DNA of 64,000 bases, taken from contig NZ_FPBM01000008.1 in assembly GCF_900116715.1 (NCBI RefSeq), forward strand, positions 124,001 through 188,000, read 5' to 3'. Position 1 is the stretch's first letter, and each line of letters opens with the position of its first letter. Source of the DNA: Polaromonas sp. YR568 (GTDB lineage Bacteria > Pseudomonadota > Gammaproteobacteria > Burkholderiales > Burkholderiaceae_C). The translations under genes and the position numbers were made by a program. Shown here one piece after another: positions 53,657 through 61,558 of the stretch. Below the pieces are notes generated by a model. That model had not been told where the DNA came from and made no database searches. It saw only the letters and a list, made by a program, of their open reading frames with translations.

Positions 53657-55087
53657 TTAGTAGCGGTACGTGTTGGCTTTGTACGGGCCAGCCTTGCTGA
53701 CACCGATGTACGCAGCCTGCTCGTCGCTCAGTTCGGTCAGCACAGCGCCGACCTTCTTCAGGTGCAGGCGCGCAACCTTCTCGTCGAGGTGCTTGGGCAA
53801 CACGTAAACCTTGCCGACTTCGTAAGCTTCTTTCTTGGTGAAGAGCTCGATCTGGGCGATGGTCTGGTTGGCGAAGCTGGACGACATCACGAAGCTCGGG
53901 TGGCCGGTGCCGCAACCCAGGTTCACGAGGCGGCCCTTGGCCAGCAGGATGATGCGTTTGCCGTCCGGGAAGATCACGTGGTCGACTTGCGGCTTGATCT
54001 CTTCCCAGGTGCATTTCTCGAGCGCGGCAACGTCGATTTCGTTGTCGAAGTGGCCGATGTTGCAGACGATGGCCTGGTCTTTCATCGCGGCCATGTGCTC
54101 ATACGTGATGACGTTCTTGTTGCCGGTGGCGGACACAAAAATGTCGGCCTTGTCGGCGGCGTATTCCATGGTCACGACTTTGTAGCCTTCCATCGCGGCC
54201 TGCAGGGCGTTGATGGGGTCGATTTCGGTCACCCAGACTTGTGCGCTCAGCGCGCGCAGGGCTTGTGCGGAGCCCTTGCCCACGTCGCCATAGCCGGCCA
54301 CCAGGGCGACCTTGCCGGCCACCATCACGTCGGTGGCGCGCTTGATGGCGTCGACCAGCGATTCGCGGCAGCCGTACAGGTTGTCGAACTTGCTCTTGGT
54401 GACGGAGTCGTTCACATTGATGGCGCGCAGCGCCAGCGTGCCCTTGGCCGACATTTCATTGAGGCGCAGGACGCCGGTGGTGGTTTCTTCGGTCACGCCG
54501 ATGATGTTTTTCAGGCGGCGGCTGTACCAGGTCGGGTCTTGTGCGAGCTTGGCCTTGATCGAGTTGAAGAGGCAAATCTCTTCTTCGCTGCCGGGCTTGG
54601 AGATCAGGCTGGCGTCTTTTTCGGCCTTGGTGCCCAGGTGCATCAGCAGCGTTGCGTCGCCGCCGTCGTCCAGGATCATGTTGGGGCCTTCTTCAGGCGT
54701 GCCCTTGGCGCCGTTGAATTCGAAGATCTTGTGGGTGTAGTCCCAGTAGTCGGCCAGGGTTTCGCCCTTGATGGCGAACACCGGCGTGCCGGCAGCGGCG
54801 ATCGCGGCGGCGGCGTGGTCTTGCGTCGAGAAGATGTTGCACGAGGCCCAGCGCACTTCGGCGCCCAGGGCTTGCAGGGTTTCGATCAGCACGCCGGTCT
54901 GGATGGTCATGTGCAGCGAACCGGTGATGCGCGCGCCCTTGAGCGGCTGCGCCTTCGCAAATTCTTCGCGGATGGCCATCAGGCCGGGCATTTCGGTTTG
55001 CGCGATATTCAGTTCCTTGCGGCCCCAGGCGGCAAGCGAAATATCGGCAATGGTGTAGTCGGTGGAAGCTTTCAGGACGGCGCTCAT
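53657..55087 (-). CDS. ahcY: S-adenosylhomocysteine hydrolase
   Basis: AhcY splits SAH to adenosine and homocysteine, removing the product inhibitor of methyltransferases. The 476-residue protein has the substrate region [18 protein letters not shown] near the start, the NAD motif [31 protein letters not shown], and the C-terminal KANTYRY ending that closes the neighbouring active site. The ATG at 55087 is preferred to one four codons earlier. Its transcript begins with an SAH riboswitch. Confidence 0.97.
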   Translation of the reverse strand: MSAVLKASTDYTIADISLAAWGRKELNIAQTEMPGLMAIREEFAKAQPLKGARITGSLHMTIQTGVLIETLQALGAEVRWASCNIFSTQDHAAAAIAAAGTPVFAIKGETLADYWDYTHKIFEFNGAKGTPEEGPNMILDDGGDATLLMHLGTKAEKDASLISKPGSEEEICLFNSIKAKLAQDPTWYSRRLKNIIGVTEETTTGVLRLNEMSAKGTLALRAINVNDSVTKSKFDNLYGCRESLVDAIKRATDVMVAGKVALVAGYGDVGKGSAQALRALSAQVWVTEIDPINALQAAMEGYKVVTMEYAADKADIFVSATGNKNVITYEHMAAMKDQAIVCNIGHFDNEIDVAALEKCTWEEIKPQVDHVIFPDGKRIILLAKGRLVNLGCGTGHPSFVMSSSFANQTIAQIELFTKKEAYEVGKVYVLPKHLDEKVARLHLKKVGAVLTELSDEQAAYIGVSKAGPYKANTYRY

Positions 55088-55188
55088 ACGGTTCTCCAAA
55101 TATCAAACGTCAACTGGGCAAAATCGCCACGGGCACGGCTTTCAGCGAAAGGGGAATTCAGTCATTCACCCGGCTTGAGAGCACATGC

Positions 55189-55256
55189 GGGTGAGCGTGG
55201 TTGCAATGAAGTCCTGAGCCTGGTCCACGTGACGTGGCTTGCAACGCTCCTCAGGA
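55189..55256 (-). promoter_or_regulatory. SAH riboswitch upstream of ahcY
   Basis: On the minus strand the leader contains the conserved core of the S-adenosylhomocysteine riboswitch: P1 CCTGAG (55255-55250) with CTCAGG (55218-55213), the conserved GAGGAGCGTTGCAA, P2 CCACG/CGTGG (55237-55225), CCAGGCTC, and the pseudoknot GAGCGT (55249-55244) with ACGCTC (55198-55193). SAH binding stabilises the pseudoknot and turns on ahcY expression in known cases. A hairpin with TCACCCG/CGGGTGA arms follows and may be part of the switch. Confidence 0.9.
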
Positions 55257-55409
55257 AGCCGCTATTGTAACCAGCCTGCCCGGGTTTGCCCAGCCTGCGT
55301 AAAGCCCCCTTGGGCAGGAACGGGGGCCGTGCGAGAATTTCACGATGCAAGAGTCTGCAACGCGCCACCTGACCCCCTCTTCCTGGCATCCAGGTTTCGG
55401 GGTGGCCTG

Positions 55410-55874
55410 ATGTACCCCCGCCTCGCGCCCGTCTACTGTGCCCTGTTCCTGATCATGGGTGCGGGAATGAGCGCCAGCTTCGCATCAAAGGCCTACCTGG
55501 CCTCGCAAATCCTCGATTGGGAAACAGGCAGCGCGCAAATACTTTCGTCCGGCGTGAAGCCCGCTTCGGACAAGCAAGACGGTTGCTATGAGCCGATTGC
55601 CACCTACAGCTACAAGGTGCACGGCCAGCACTTCACCGGCCAAGGTGTGCGCGCGTCGGACAGTTGCCTTTCCAGGAGTGAGTCCGAGCAATTCCAGGCT
55701 GCGTTCAAAAAAGGCGACACGGTGGCCGTGTACTACGATCCCGGCTATCCGTCCGAAGCGGTGCTCGAGCCCTGGAAACTGTCGTTCAACGATTGGGTCC
55801 AGGGCATCGCGGGCCTGTTGATCACCGGCATTGCCCTTCTGATGGGCTTCGAGGTACTGAGAAAGCAACGATGA
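55410..55874 (+). CDS. DUF3592-like membrane protein
   Basis: The 154-residue protein has membrane segments near residues 8-28 and 128-148, with a soluble domain between them. The middle part reads YSYKVHGQHFTGQGVR and DTVAVYYDPGYPSEAVLEPW, typical of DUF3592 (a small beta-rich domain with the YxP-like ending). Function is unknown. Frame upstream of 55410 is open but unlike the family. It overlaps the HAD gene by 4 bp (ATGA), so the two are translationally coupled. Confidence 0.82.
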   Translation: MYPRLAPVYCALFLIMGAGMSASFASKAYLASQILDWETGSAQILSSGVKPASDKQDGCYEPIATYSYKVHGQHFTGQGVRASDSCLSRSESEQFQAAFKKGDTVAVYYDPGYPSEAVLEPWKLSFNDWVQGIAGLLITGIALLMGFEVLRKQR

Positions 55875-56704
55875 AGAAGCTCACCTCCTGGGCGCTCACC
55901 GAGCGTGCACAGATCACCGGCGTCTTCACCGACATCGACGACACACTGACCACCGAGGGCGAAATCACGCCCGATGCGCTGGAGGCTTTGGGGGCGTTGA
56001 AGGCTGCCGGGTTCAAGGTAGTGGCGATCACCGGCCGCCCTGTCGGCTGGAGCGAGCCCTTCGCGGCGAGCTGGCCGGTCGACGCCATCGTGGCGGAAAA
56101 CGGCGCCGTGGCGCTGCGGCCGGAAGACAAAAAAAGCCTGCAGGCCATACCAGATGAGCGTAAGCCGCTATCAAAACTGTATCAACAGGATGCGGCTACC
56201 CGCAGCGCCAACTTCGCCCGCATGCAGGCCGTGCTGGCGCGCATTGAGCGCGAAATGCCGGGCGTGGCCCGCGCCACTGACTCGCCGGGCCGCGAAACCG
56301 ACATCGCCATTGACCACAGCGAGTTTGTGCAACTGAGCGATGCGCAGATCGCCGCCGTGGTGGCGCTGATGAAAAGCGAAGGCATGCACGCCACCGTGAG
56401 CAGCATCCACATCAACGGCTGGTATGGCGGCCACAACAAGCTGGAAGGCGCGCGCTGGATCGTCCGGCAGCTCTGGCAACGCGACCTGGACGCCGAGATG
56501 GACCAATGGGTTTATATCGGCGATTCGACCAACGACCAGCTGATGTTCAAGACCTTTGCCAACAGCGTGGGCGTGGCGAATATCGCGCGCTTTGTACCGC
56601 AGCTGGCGCACCTTCCGCGCTACGTGACTCAAGGTGAGCGCGGCGCAGGTTTTACCGAGGTCGTAAAGATGTTGCTCACCCCTGCTGACGCTCACTCCGT
56701 GTAG
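55871..56704 (+). CDS. HAD-superfamily (subclass IIB) phosphatase, SPP/MPGP-like
   Basis: The 277-residue protein has HAD motif I FTDIDDTLTTEG near residue 18, motif II VVAITGRPVG, and motifs III/IV around YIGDSTNDQLMF near residue 216, with a C2B cap between. Close families dephosphorylate sucrose phosphate or mannosyl-3-phosphoglycerate, but the substrate is not clear here. Residues about 88-103 are encoded by an interspersed short repeat, and the last five or six codons plus stop are part of another repeat (R4). Both could have altered a once different gene. Confidence 0.85.
   Translation: MKKLTSWALTERAQITGVFTDIDDTLTTEGEITPDALEALGALKAAGFKVVAITGRPVGWSEPFAASWPVDAIVAENGAVALRPEDKKSLQAIPDERKPLSKLYQQDAATRSANFARMQAVLARIEREMPGVARATDSPGRETDIAIDHSEFVQLSDAQIAAVVALMKSEGMHATVSSIHINGWYGGHNKLEGARWIVRQLWQRDLDAEMDQWVYIGDSTNDQLMFKTFANSVGVANIARFVPQLAHLPRYVTQGERGAGFTEVVKMLLTPADAHSV
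56133..56181 (+). repeat. Interspersed short repeat, copy inside the HAD phosphatase gene
   Basis: The copy contains GATGAGCGTAAGCCGCTATC followed by AAAACTGTATC and aligns with the copies at 26257, 35279 and 50864, though it is the most diverged. It is translated in frame. Confidence 0.6.
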
Positions 56705-56768
56705 CGTCCCCTCCCCTTGCAGGGGACGGCGCCTGCGGCCGGGCAAAGCCCGTTCCGCGGCCCTGCTG
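56683..56768 (-). repeat. Two-hairpin interspersed repeat (copy R4), inverted, overlapping the HAD gene end
   Basis: Read on the plus strand it begins GACGCTCACTCCGTGTAGCG, the reverse complement of the R3 tail, and continues through the hairpin CCCCTTGCAGGGG to GGGCAAAGCCCGTTCCGCGG. The HAD gene stop codon TAG lies in the conserved GTGTAGCG, and the other end of the repeat touches the convergent MFS stop. Confidence 0.8.
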
Positions 56769-56769
56769 G

Positions 56770-58029
56770 TTAGCGAAGGGCCGCCGCGCGCACGGAGCCC
56801 CAGCGCAGCCAAGCGCCCAAAGCGGCCACCACCAGCACCAGGGCGGCGTAGCCCTCCGCCGTGGCCTGCAAGCCCAGCGGCGCAATCAGGCGGCCCGCCA
56901 GCATGGCCGGCACACTGAAGATCAGGTAACTGGCGGCGTACAAGGCCGCAAACAGCTCAGCCCGTTGATGCGGCTGTGCCAGCGGCGCCAGCGTTTGCAC
57001 TTGTGAAGAGAAAGCCGAGCCGCCGCCAAAGCCAGCCAGCGCCGTTCCCACAAAAAACAGCGCCACAGAGCGCGTGGCCAGCGACACCACCACCAGGCCC
57101 GTGCCCACGGCCAGCACACTCATGCCGACGGCGCTCATGCGCACCGGTGAGAGGTTTTTCAGCAAGGTCGGCGACGCAGCGCCCAAGCCGAAGAAGGCCG
57201 CAATCGCCAGGCCGTTGACGACGCCGTCATGGATACCAAAGATTTGCTGCAGCATGGAAGGCACCAGCGACAGGTAGAGACCCGCAAGCGACCACACGGC
57301 CAGTATCGTCGGCAGGCCGCGCGCAAATTCAGCACGCGCTTGCACCGGGATTGAAATGCGCGGCACCAGCGAAGCCAGCGCGCCGGGGCGCGGCGTGACG
57401 CTTTCAGGCAGGAAGAGCGTGGCCACAGCACCCACCACACAGATGGCGGCTAGCACACCAAAGACCAACGGCACCGGATGCAACGCGAACTTGACGGCGA
57501 TGCCGGTGAGCAACGCACCCACGGCCAGCCCCGCCAGCGGCGAGACGCTGCCAATCATCGCGCCCAGGCGTTTTTGCGCGGCCGGCGCGGCCTCCACCAC
57601 CGCGGCCGTCAACGCGCCGCTGACCATGCCGGTGGCAATGCCCTGCACAATGCGCGCGGCGATGATGCCGTTGATGCTTTCGGCCAGCAAGAAGGTCAGC
57701 ATCGCGCCGGCTTGCAACAGCAAGGCGGTAAACACCACGGGACGACGGCCGATATGGTCAGACAGCGAACCCGCCACCAGCAACGAGGCCAGCAAGGCAA
57801 TCGCGTAAATCGCAAAGGCCACCGTCAGCAGCGCGGGTGAAAAGCCCCATTGCTGCTGGAAGACCACAAAGAGCGGCGAAGGCGCACTGCCCGCCACAAA
57901 GAACGCGAACAGCAAAACCGCCAGCAGCGGAAAGGCGGCCGCGGACGGCAATTTCCAGCGAGTAGCGGAAGATGAAGAGGACTTCAAGGGAGAGGCAGCA
58001 GAGGTGGCGGAGGCGGCAGGTGCAGTCAT
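56770..58029 (-). CDS. MFS transporter (drug/H+ antiporter type, 12 helices)
   Basis: The 419-residue protein has about 12 membrane helices. MFS motif A is SLSDHIGRRPVVF after helix 2 and the helix 5 motif is GSVSPLAGLAVGALLTG. The first 30 residues are Ser/Ala-rich and precede helix 1. It diverges from a TetR regulator across 106 bp that hold operator-like sites, so it is the likely target of that regulator. The substrate is unknown. Confidence 0.9.
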   Translation of the reverse strand: MTAPAASATSAASPLKSSSSSATRWKLPSAAAFPLLAVLLFAFFVAGSAPSPLFVVFQQQWGFSPALLTVAFAIYAIALLASLLVAGSLSDHIGRRPVVFTALLLQAGAMLTFLLAESINGIIAARIVQGIATGMVSGALTAAVVEAAPAAQKRLGAMIGSVSPLAGLAVGALLTGIAVKFALHPVPLVFGVLAAICVVGAVATLFLPESVTPRPGALASLVPRISIPVQARAEFARGLPTILAVWSLAGLYLSLVPSMLQQIFGIHDGVVNGLAIAAFFGLGAASPTLLKNLSPVRMSAVGMSVLAVGTGLVVVSLATRSVALFFVGTALAGFGGGSAFSSQVQTLAPLAQPHQRAELFAALYAASYLIFSVPAMLAGRLIAPLGLQATAEGYAALVLVVAALGAWLRWGSVRAAALR

Positions 58030-58061
58030 AGGGAACGCTCAACTTTCTTAAAGCGAATTTA

Positions 58062-58116
58062 TTTGCGTTTGCGAATTCTATACCTGTTTTAAAATTAACG
58101 CAAAGATCATTGCGTT
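58062..58116. promoter_or_regulatory. TetR/MFS intergenic operator candidate
   Basis: A perfect inverted repeat AACGCAA-agatca-TTGCGTT spans 58097-58116, and a related TTTGCGTTTGCGAA sequence lies near 58069. The repeated TTGCGTT half-site in the divergent gap suggests binding by the adjacent TetR protein. This is inferred from symmetry. Confidence 0.6.
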
Positions 58117-58135
58117 TAGGCTAGAATCCGTCCTA

Positions 58136-58720
58136 ATGAGCACGCCACAAACACCCCAGAACAAGCGCCCGGGCGGCCGCAGCGCCCAGGTGCAATTTGT
58201 AGTGCGCAAGGCGCTGGAAGAGCTGATTGCCCAGGAAGGCCGCGACAAAGTCACCGTGCCGGCCGTGGCCGAACGTGCTGGCGTCAGCGCCTCCAGCATT
58301 TACCGGCGCTGGGGCGACGTGAACGGCCTGCTCGATGAAACCGCCACCAACCGGCTGGACCCGAACCGCCCCCTGCCCGAGACGGGCGACCTGAAAGCCG
58401 AACTCACGGCCTGGGCCCAGGAACTGATCACCCACCTCAACAAGCCCGGCAATGCCTCCTTGCTGAAGGCAGCGGCCGCGCTGGCCGGCTCGGAAGAAAC
58501 CAACTGCCTGAAAAACCGCCGCAACGAAGCCACCGTGCTGGTCAAACGCGCCCAGGCGCGCGGCGACGCCACGCCCACCGTGCAGCAGGTGCTGGACCAC
58601 ATGATGGCGCCCATCATTTACCGTTTGATTTTTGGCGCCGGCGTGGAGCCCACCCTGGCCGCCCAATTGGCGGACGAAGTGTTTGTGCTGGCCGGCATCG
58701 CGGCCCGCGATCACGCTTAA
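58136..58720 (+). CDS. TetR/AcrR-family regulator, divergent from MFS transporter
   Basis: The 194-residue protein has a helix-turn-helix near residues 20-62 (VPAVAERAGVSASSIYRRWG) and a C-terminal domain of the TetR_C_16-like type with TLAAQLADEVFVLAG at the end. It reads away from the MFS gene, a common drug-sensing layout. Its TAA stop shares its bases with the TAA stop of the convergent old yellow enzyme gene (TTAA at 58717-58720). Confidence 0.9.
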   Translation: MSTPQTPQNKRPGGRSAQVQFVVRKALEELIAQEGRDKVTVPAVAERAGVSASSIYRRWGDVNGLLDETATNRLDPNRPLPETGDLKAELTAWAQELITHLNKPGNASLLKAAAALAGSEETNCLKNRRNEATVLVKRAQARGDATPTVQQVLDHMMAPIIYRLIFGAGVEPTLAAQLADEVFVLAGIAARDHA

Positions 58721-59877
58721 GCCGGCGTGCATTCAGCCGCATCGGCCCGATAAGCCGGAAAGTCGGTGTACCCCACCTCACCGCAGCGGGTGTAGTAGGT
58801 CGAGCGGTCCGCCTCGACCAGAGGCCAGCCGTGTTTGAGCCGCTCAGTCAGGTCGGGGTTGCCGACAAAAGGCCTGCCGAAGGCGATCAGGTCCACCAAG
58901 CTGGTGTCGAGGGCCGCTTGGGCGCTCTCGCGGTCAGTGAAGCCGCCGCACCAGATGATGGCGCCAGGAAACGCCGCCCTCACCCTGGCCAGCACTGCAT
59001 GGTCAATATGGTGTTTCTTGAACTCGGCGCTCTCCATGTTTCCCGTCGGCATCAGTTCGTAGACCAGATGCATATAGCCGGCGCCGAGGCGGCCCAGCTC
59101 TCGCGAAACGTGCAGCAGTGTTTCCTCCGTCAAGGGGTCCGCCGGCATGGAGTTGAAGGTGCCGAAGGGCGCCAGGCGAACGCCCACGCGCCCCGAGCCC
59201 AATTCACGCACCCCGGCTTCGACGACTTCCATCAGGAAGCGCGTGCGATCTTCCACGCTCCCTCCGCCGTAGCGGTCTGTGCGGGTATTGAGCACCGAGT
59301 TCATGAACTGCTCAAACAGATAGCCATTGGCCGCATGGATTTCGACACCGTCAAAGCCGGCCCGCCGCGCGTCGGCAAAGGCCTGGGCGAAGGTGCCGAC
59401 CAAAGCCGAGACTTCGTCCGTGCCGAGCTGCCTTGGCGTGCCGGCACGGATGTAGCGCAGCTTGCCGTCCTCGCCGTGGGCAAACACATCCGAATGCTCG
59501 GCCCTTTGCGCGGTCACGCCCCAGGGCGCCTGGCCACCCGGCATCAGTGACGGGTGCGCCATCCGTCCGACATGCCAGATCTGCGCAAAGACGGTGCCGC
59601 CGCGGCGGTGAACTTCGTCGGTCACCAGGCGCCAGCCCTGTTGCTGGGCGGGCGTGTAGATGCCGGGTGTCATGGCGTAGCCCTTGCTGGACGGCGCGAC
59701 GTCGACGGCCTCGGTCACGATCAGGCCGGCGCCGGCCCTCTGCCCATAGTAGGCGGCCATCAGCGCATTCGGGACGTCGCCATCGGACGTCCGTGTACGG
59801 GTCATGGGCGCCATGACAATGCGGTTCTTCAGTGCTACGGTATCCCCAAGCAGCGCGGGGTCAAACAGGTCTGTCAT
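58717..59877 (-). CDS. Old yellow enzyme-family alkene reductase (NemA/XenB-like)
   Basis: This FMN-dependent TIM-barrel flavoprotein reduces activated C=C bonds, nitro groups or nitrate esters with NAD(P)H. The 386-residue protein has the FMN site NRIVMAPMTRTR near residue 18, GLIVTEAVDVAPSSKGYAM, WHVGRMAHPS, the His/Asn pair HAANGYLFEQF that binds substrate, and the C-terminal LIAFGRPFVGNPDL phosphate site. It diverges from an HxlR regulator across about 87 bp and is its probable target. Confidence 0.92.
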   Translation of the reverse strand: MTDLFDPALLGDTVALKNRIVMAPMTRTRTSDGDVPNALMAAYYGQRAGAGLIVTEAVDVAPSSKGYAMTPGIYTPAQQQGWRLVTDEVHRRGGTVFAQIWHVGRMAHPSLMPGGQAPWGVTAQRAEHSDVFAHGEDGKLRYIRAGTPRQLGTDEVSALVGTFAQAFADARRAGFDGVEIHAANGYLFEQFMNSVLNTRTDRYGGGSVEDRTRFLMEVVEAGVRELGSGRVGVRLAPFGTFNSMPADPLTEETLLHVSRELGRLGAGYMHLVYELMPTGNMESAEFKKHHIDHAVLARVRAAFPGAIIWCGGFTDRESAQAALDTSLVDLIAFGRPFVGNPDLTERLKHGWPLVEADRSTYYTRCGEVGYTDFPAYRADAAECTPA

Positions 59878-59883
59878 GATTTC

Positions 59884-59908
59884 CTTTCGAGTCGGTTGTG
59901 ATCGAAAG
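59884..59908. promoter_or_regulatory. HxlR/OYE intergenic operator candidate
   Basis: CTTTCGA (59884-59890) and TCGAAAG (59902-59908) form a 7+7 inverted repeat with an 11-base spacer just upstream of the old yellow enzyme start. A second palindrome ACCAATTGGT lies at 59943-59952, near the HxlR start. Either could bind the HxlR dimer. Confidence 0.5.
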
Positions 59909-59964
59909 AAAGCTTACTTTTCGGCCGCTCATTCATCTACACACCAATTGGTCAGCAGAAGCAC

Positions 59965-60342
59965 ATGAAGATCATCAAGAGACTGCCGGGCCCGCCCATA
60001 GAGCGCACGCTGGGTGTGCTCTCCGGGCGCTGGAAGGCGATCATTCTTTATGTGCTGCTGGACGGCGCGCAACGCACCTGCGAGCTGGAAGTGCGCATCG
60101 TCGGTATCTCGCAGAAGGTGTTGATCGAGCAACTGCGGGCGCTGGAGGAACACGGGCTGGTCAGCCGCCAGCCCAGCGCCGTCGACAGCCAGGGGATCGA
60201 ATACCTGCTCACGCCGCTGGGTGAAAGCCTGCGGCCCATCCTGGAGTCATTGCTCGAATGGGGGACCCATCATGCCAAGGAGCTGGATGAGACTCACAGG
60301 CTGGTGCCCTGCGAGGCCGTGGTGCGCAAGCGCATCGGCTGA
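59965..60342 (+). CDS. HxlR-family transcriptional regulator
   Basis: The 125-residue protein is a winged-helix regulator of the HxlR class: TLGVLSGRWKAIILYVLLDG (residues 15-34), then GISQKVLIEQLRALEEHGLV and YLLTPLGESLRPIL. One cysteine (in RTCEL, about residue 38) sits near the position used for redox or electrophile sensing in some HxlR proteins such as HypR and YodB; that is a suggestion only. Divergence from an alkene reductase gene fits sensing of reactive electrophiles. Confidence 0.92.
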   Translation: MKIIKRLPGPPIERTLGVLSGRWKAIILYVLLDGAQRTCELEVRIVGISQKVLIEQLRALEEHGLVSRQPSAVDSQGIEYLLTPLGESLRPILESLLEWGTHHAKELDETHRLVPCEAVVRKRIG

Positions 60343-60384
60343 CGCCGCCCGCAGCCCTCAACCGGGGCCGCTGGATCAACTAGG

Positions 60385-61353
60385 TCAATTGGGTTTGGCC
60401 AGGCCCAGTTTGTCGATCAGCACCTTCTCGCGCACCACCGTGTCTTGCGCAAACTTCGTGTAGTCCGCCGAGCTCAGGTAGTTCGGCAGCATGTCGTAGC
60501 GCCCCAGCGCGGCCACGTAGCTGGGCTCCTCCATCGCTTTTTTGAACGCATCGTGCAGCCGCTTGACGACCTCAGGCGGCGTGCCCTTGGGGGCGCCTAT
60601 GCCGAAGGGCGAGTTCTGCACCAGGTCGTAACCCAGCTCTTTCAGCGTGGGTGCGTTCGGGAATTTGTCCAGCCGTTTTTCGCCCCAGGTGTTAAGCACG
60701 CGCAGCTTGCCGGCCTCGACCTGCGGCGCAAAGCCGGTGCTGTCGGCGCCCGCCATCAGCTGGCCGCTCACCAGTGCCAGCATCAGGTCGGAACTGCCTT
60801 TGTAGGGCACGTGCTGCAGCTCGATGCCGGCCTTTTGCGCGATGAGTTCGGTCGTCAGGTGCGGGCTGGTCAGTGTGCCGGTGGAGCCATACGTCAGCTT
60901 GCCGGGGTTGGCCTTGGCATAGGCCACAAAGTCGGCCCAGGTCTTGAAGGGGCTGTCGGCCGGCACCACGATGCCGAAGGCGTAGCCCGTCACATTGATG
61001 ACGTAGCTGATGTCTTTGACCGGGTCCCAGTTGATTTTGGTGGTGTAGCCCAGGCGGAACACGCCCAGCGGAATCTGTGCCACGGTGTAGCCGTCTGCCG
61101 GCACGCCTTGCAGTTGCTGGGCAGGCAAGGTGCCGCCCGCGCCGGGTTTGTTCTCAACAATCACCGGCTGGCCGAGGATCTTGCCGGCGTTGTCGGCCAG
61201 CGAGCGCATGGTGATGTCGGTCGGCCCGCCGGCGGGGAAGGCAATCACCAGCTTGATGGGCTTGACCGGAAAGGTCTGCGCCTGGGCCGGCATCGCTGCG
61301 GCGGCGACCAGGGCAAGGGCGGCGGCGGTGTACAGAAAGGGTCGGCGTTGCAT
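60385..61353 (-). CDS. Bug-family (TTT) periplasmic substrate-binding protein
   Basis: Bug proteins bind carboxylates or other small molecules and feed tripartite tricarboxylate transporters, and are abundant in Burkholderiales. The 322-residue product has a signal peptide cut near AMPAQAQTF, then the family markers PIKLVIAFPAGGPTDI, VIVENKPGAGG, GIELQHVPYKGSSD and FGIGAPKGTP. The start at 61353 follows AGGAG; upstream codons to 61467 are not family-like. No tctB or tctA gene is next to it, so it is an orphan binding protein. Confidence 0.9.
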   Translation of the reverse strand: MQRRPFLYTAAALALVAAAAMPAQAQTFPVKPIKLVIAFPAGGPTDITMRSLADNAGKILGQPVIVENKPGAGGTLPAQQLQGVPADGYTVAQIPLGVFRLGYTTKINWDPVKDISYVINVTGYAFGIVVPADSPFKTWADFVAYAKANPGKLTYGSTGTLTSPHLTTELIAQKAGIELQHVPYKGSSDLMLALVSGQLMAGADSTGFAPQVEAGKLRVLNTWGEKRLDKFPNAPTLKELGYDLVQNSPFGIGAPKGTPPEVVKRLHDAFKKAMEEPSYVAALGRYDMLPNYLSSADYTKFAQDTVVREKVLIDKLGLAKPN

Positions 61354-61470
61354 GGCGTGTCTCCTGGTCGGTTGGCGGGCAATCCCCATCATGCGTGCCG
61401 CCAGCCGGCGCCGCATCAGGGCAACACCTGAAGGGCTGTCACCTTTGTTGCAAGACCCGCAAGCCAACAG

Positions 61471-61557
61471 GGGCCGCGGAACTGGCTTTGCCAGGCCGCA
61501 GGCGCCGCCCCTGGAAGGGGGAAGGCGCTACACGAAGTGAGCGTCCGACGGGGTCGA
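61471..61557 (+). repeat. Two-hairpin interspersed repeat (copy R3), ending at the uvrA stop
   Basis: The order is GGGGCCGCGGAACTGGCTTT and the GGC...GCC hairpin, the hairpin CCCCTGGAAGGGGG, and the tail TACACGAAGTGAGCGTCCG. The element ends 1-4 bp from the uvrA stop codon, and lies between uvrA and the Bug-type gene. Confidence 0.85.
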
Positions 61558-61558
61558 G

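Noticed and set aside
53594-55270. 558-codon open frame antisense to ahcY
   Set aside because: It overlaps ahcY and the SAH riboswitch, and its Val/Gly/His-rich sequence is a shadow.
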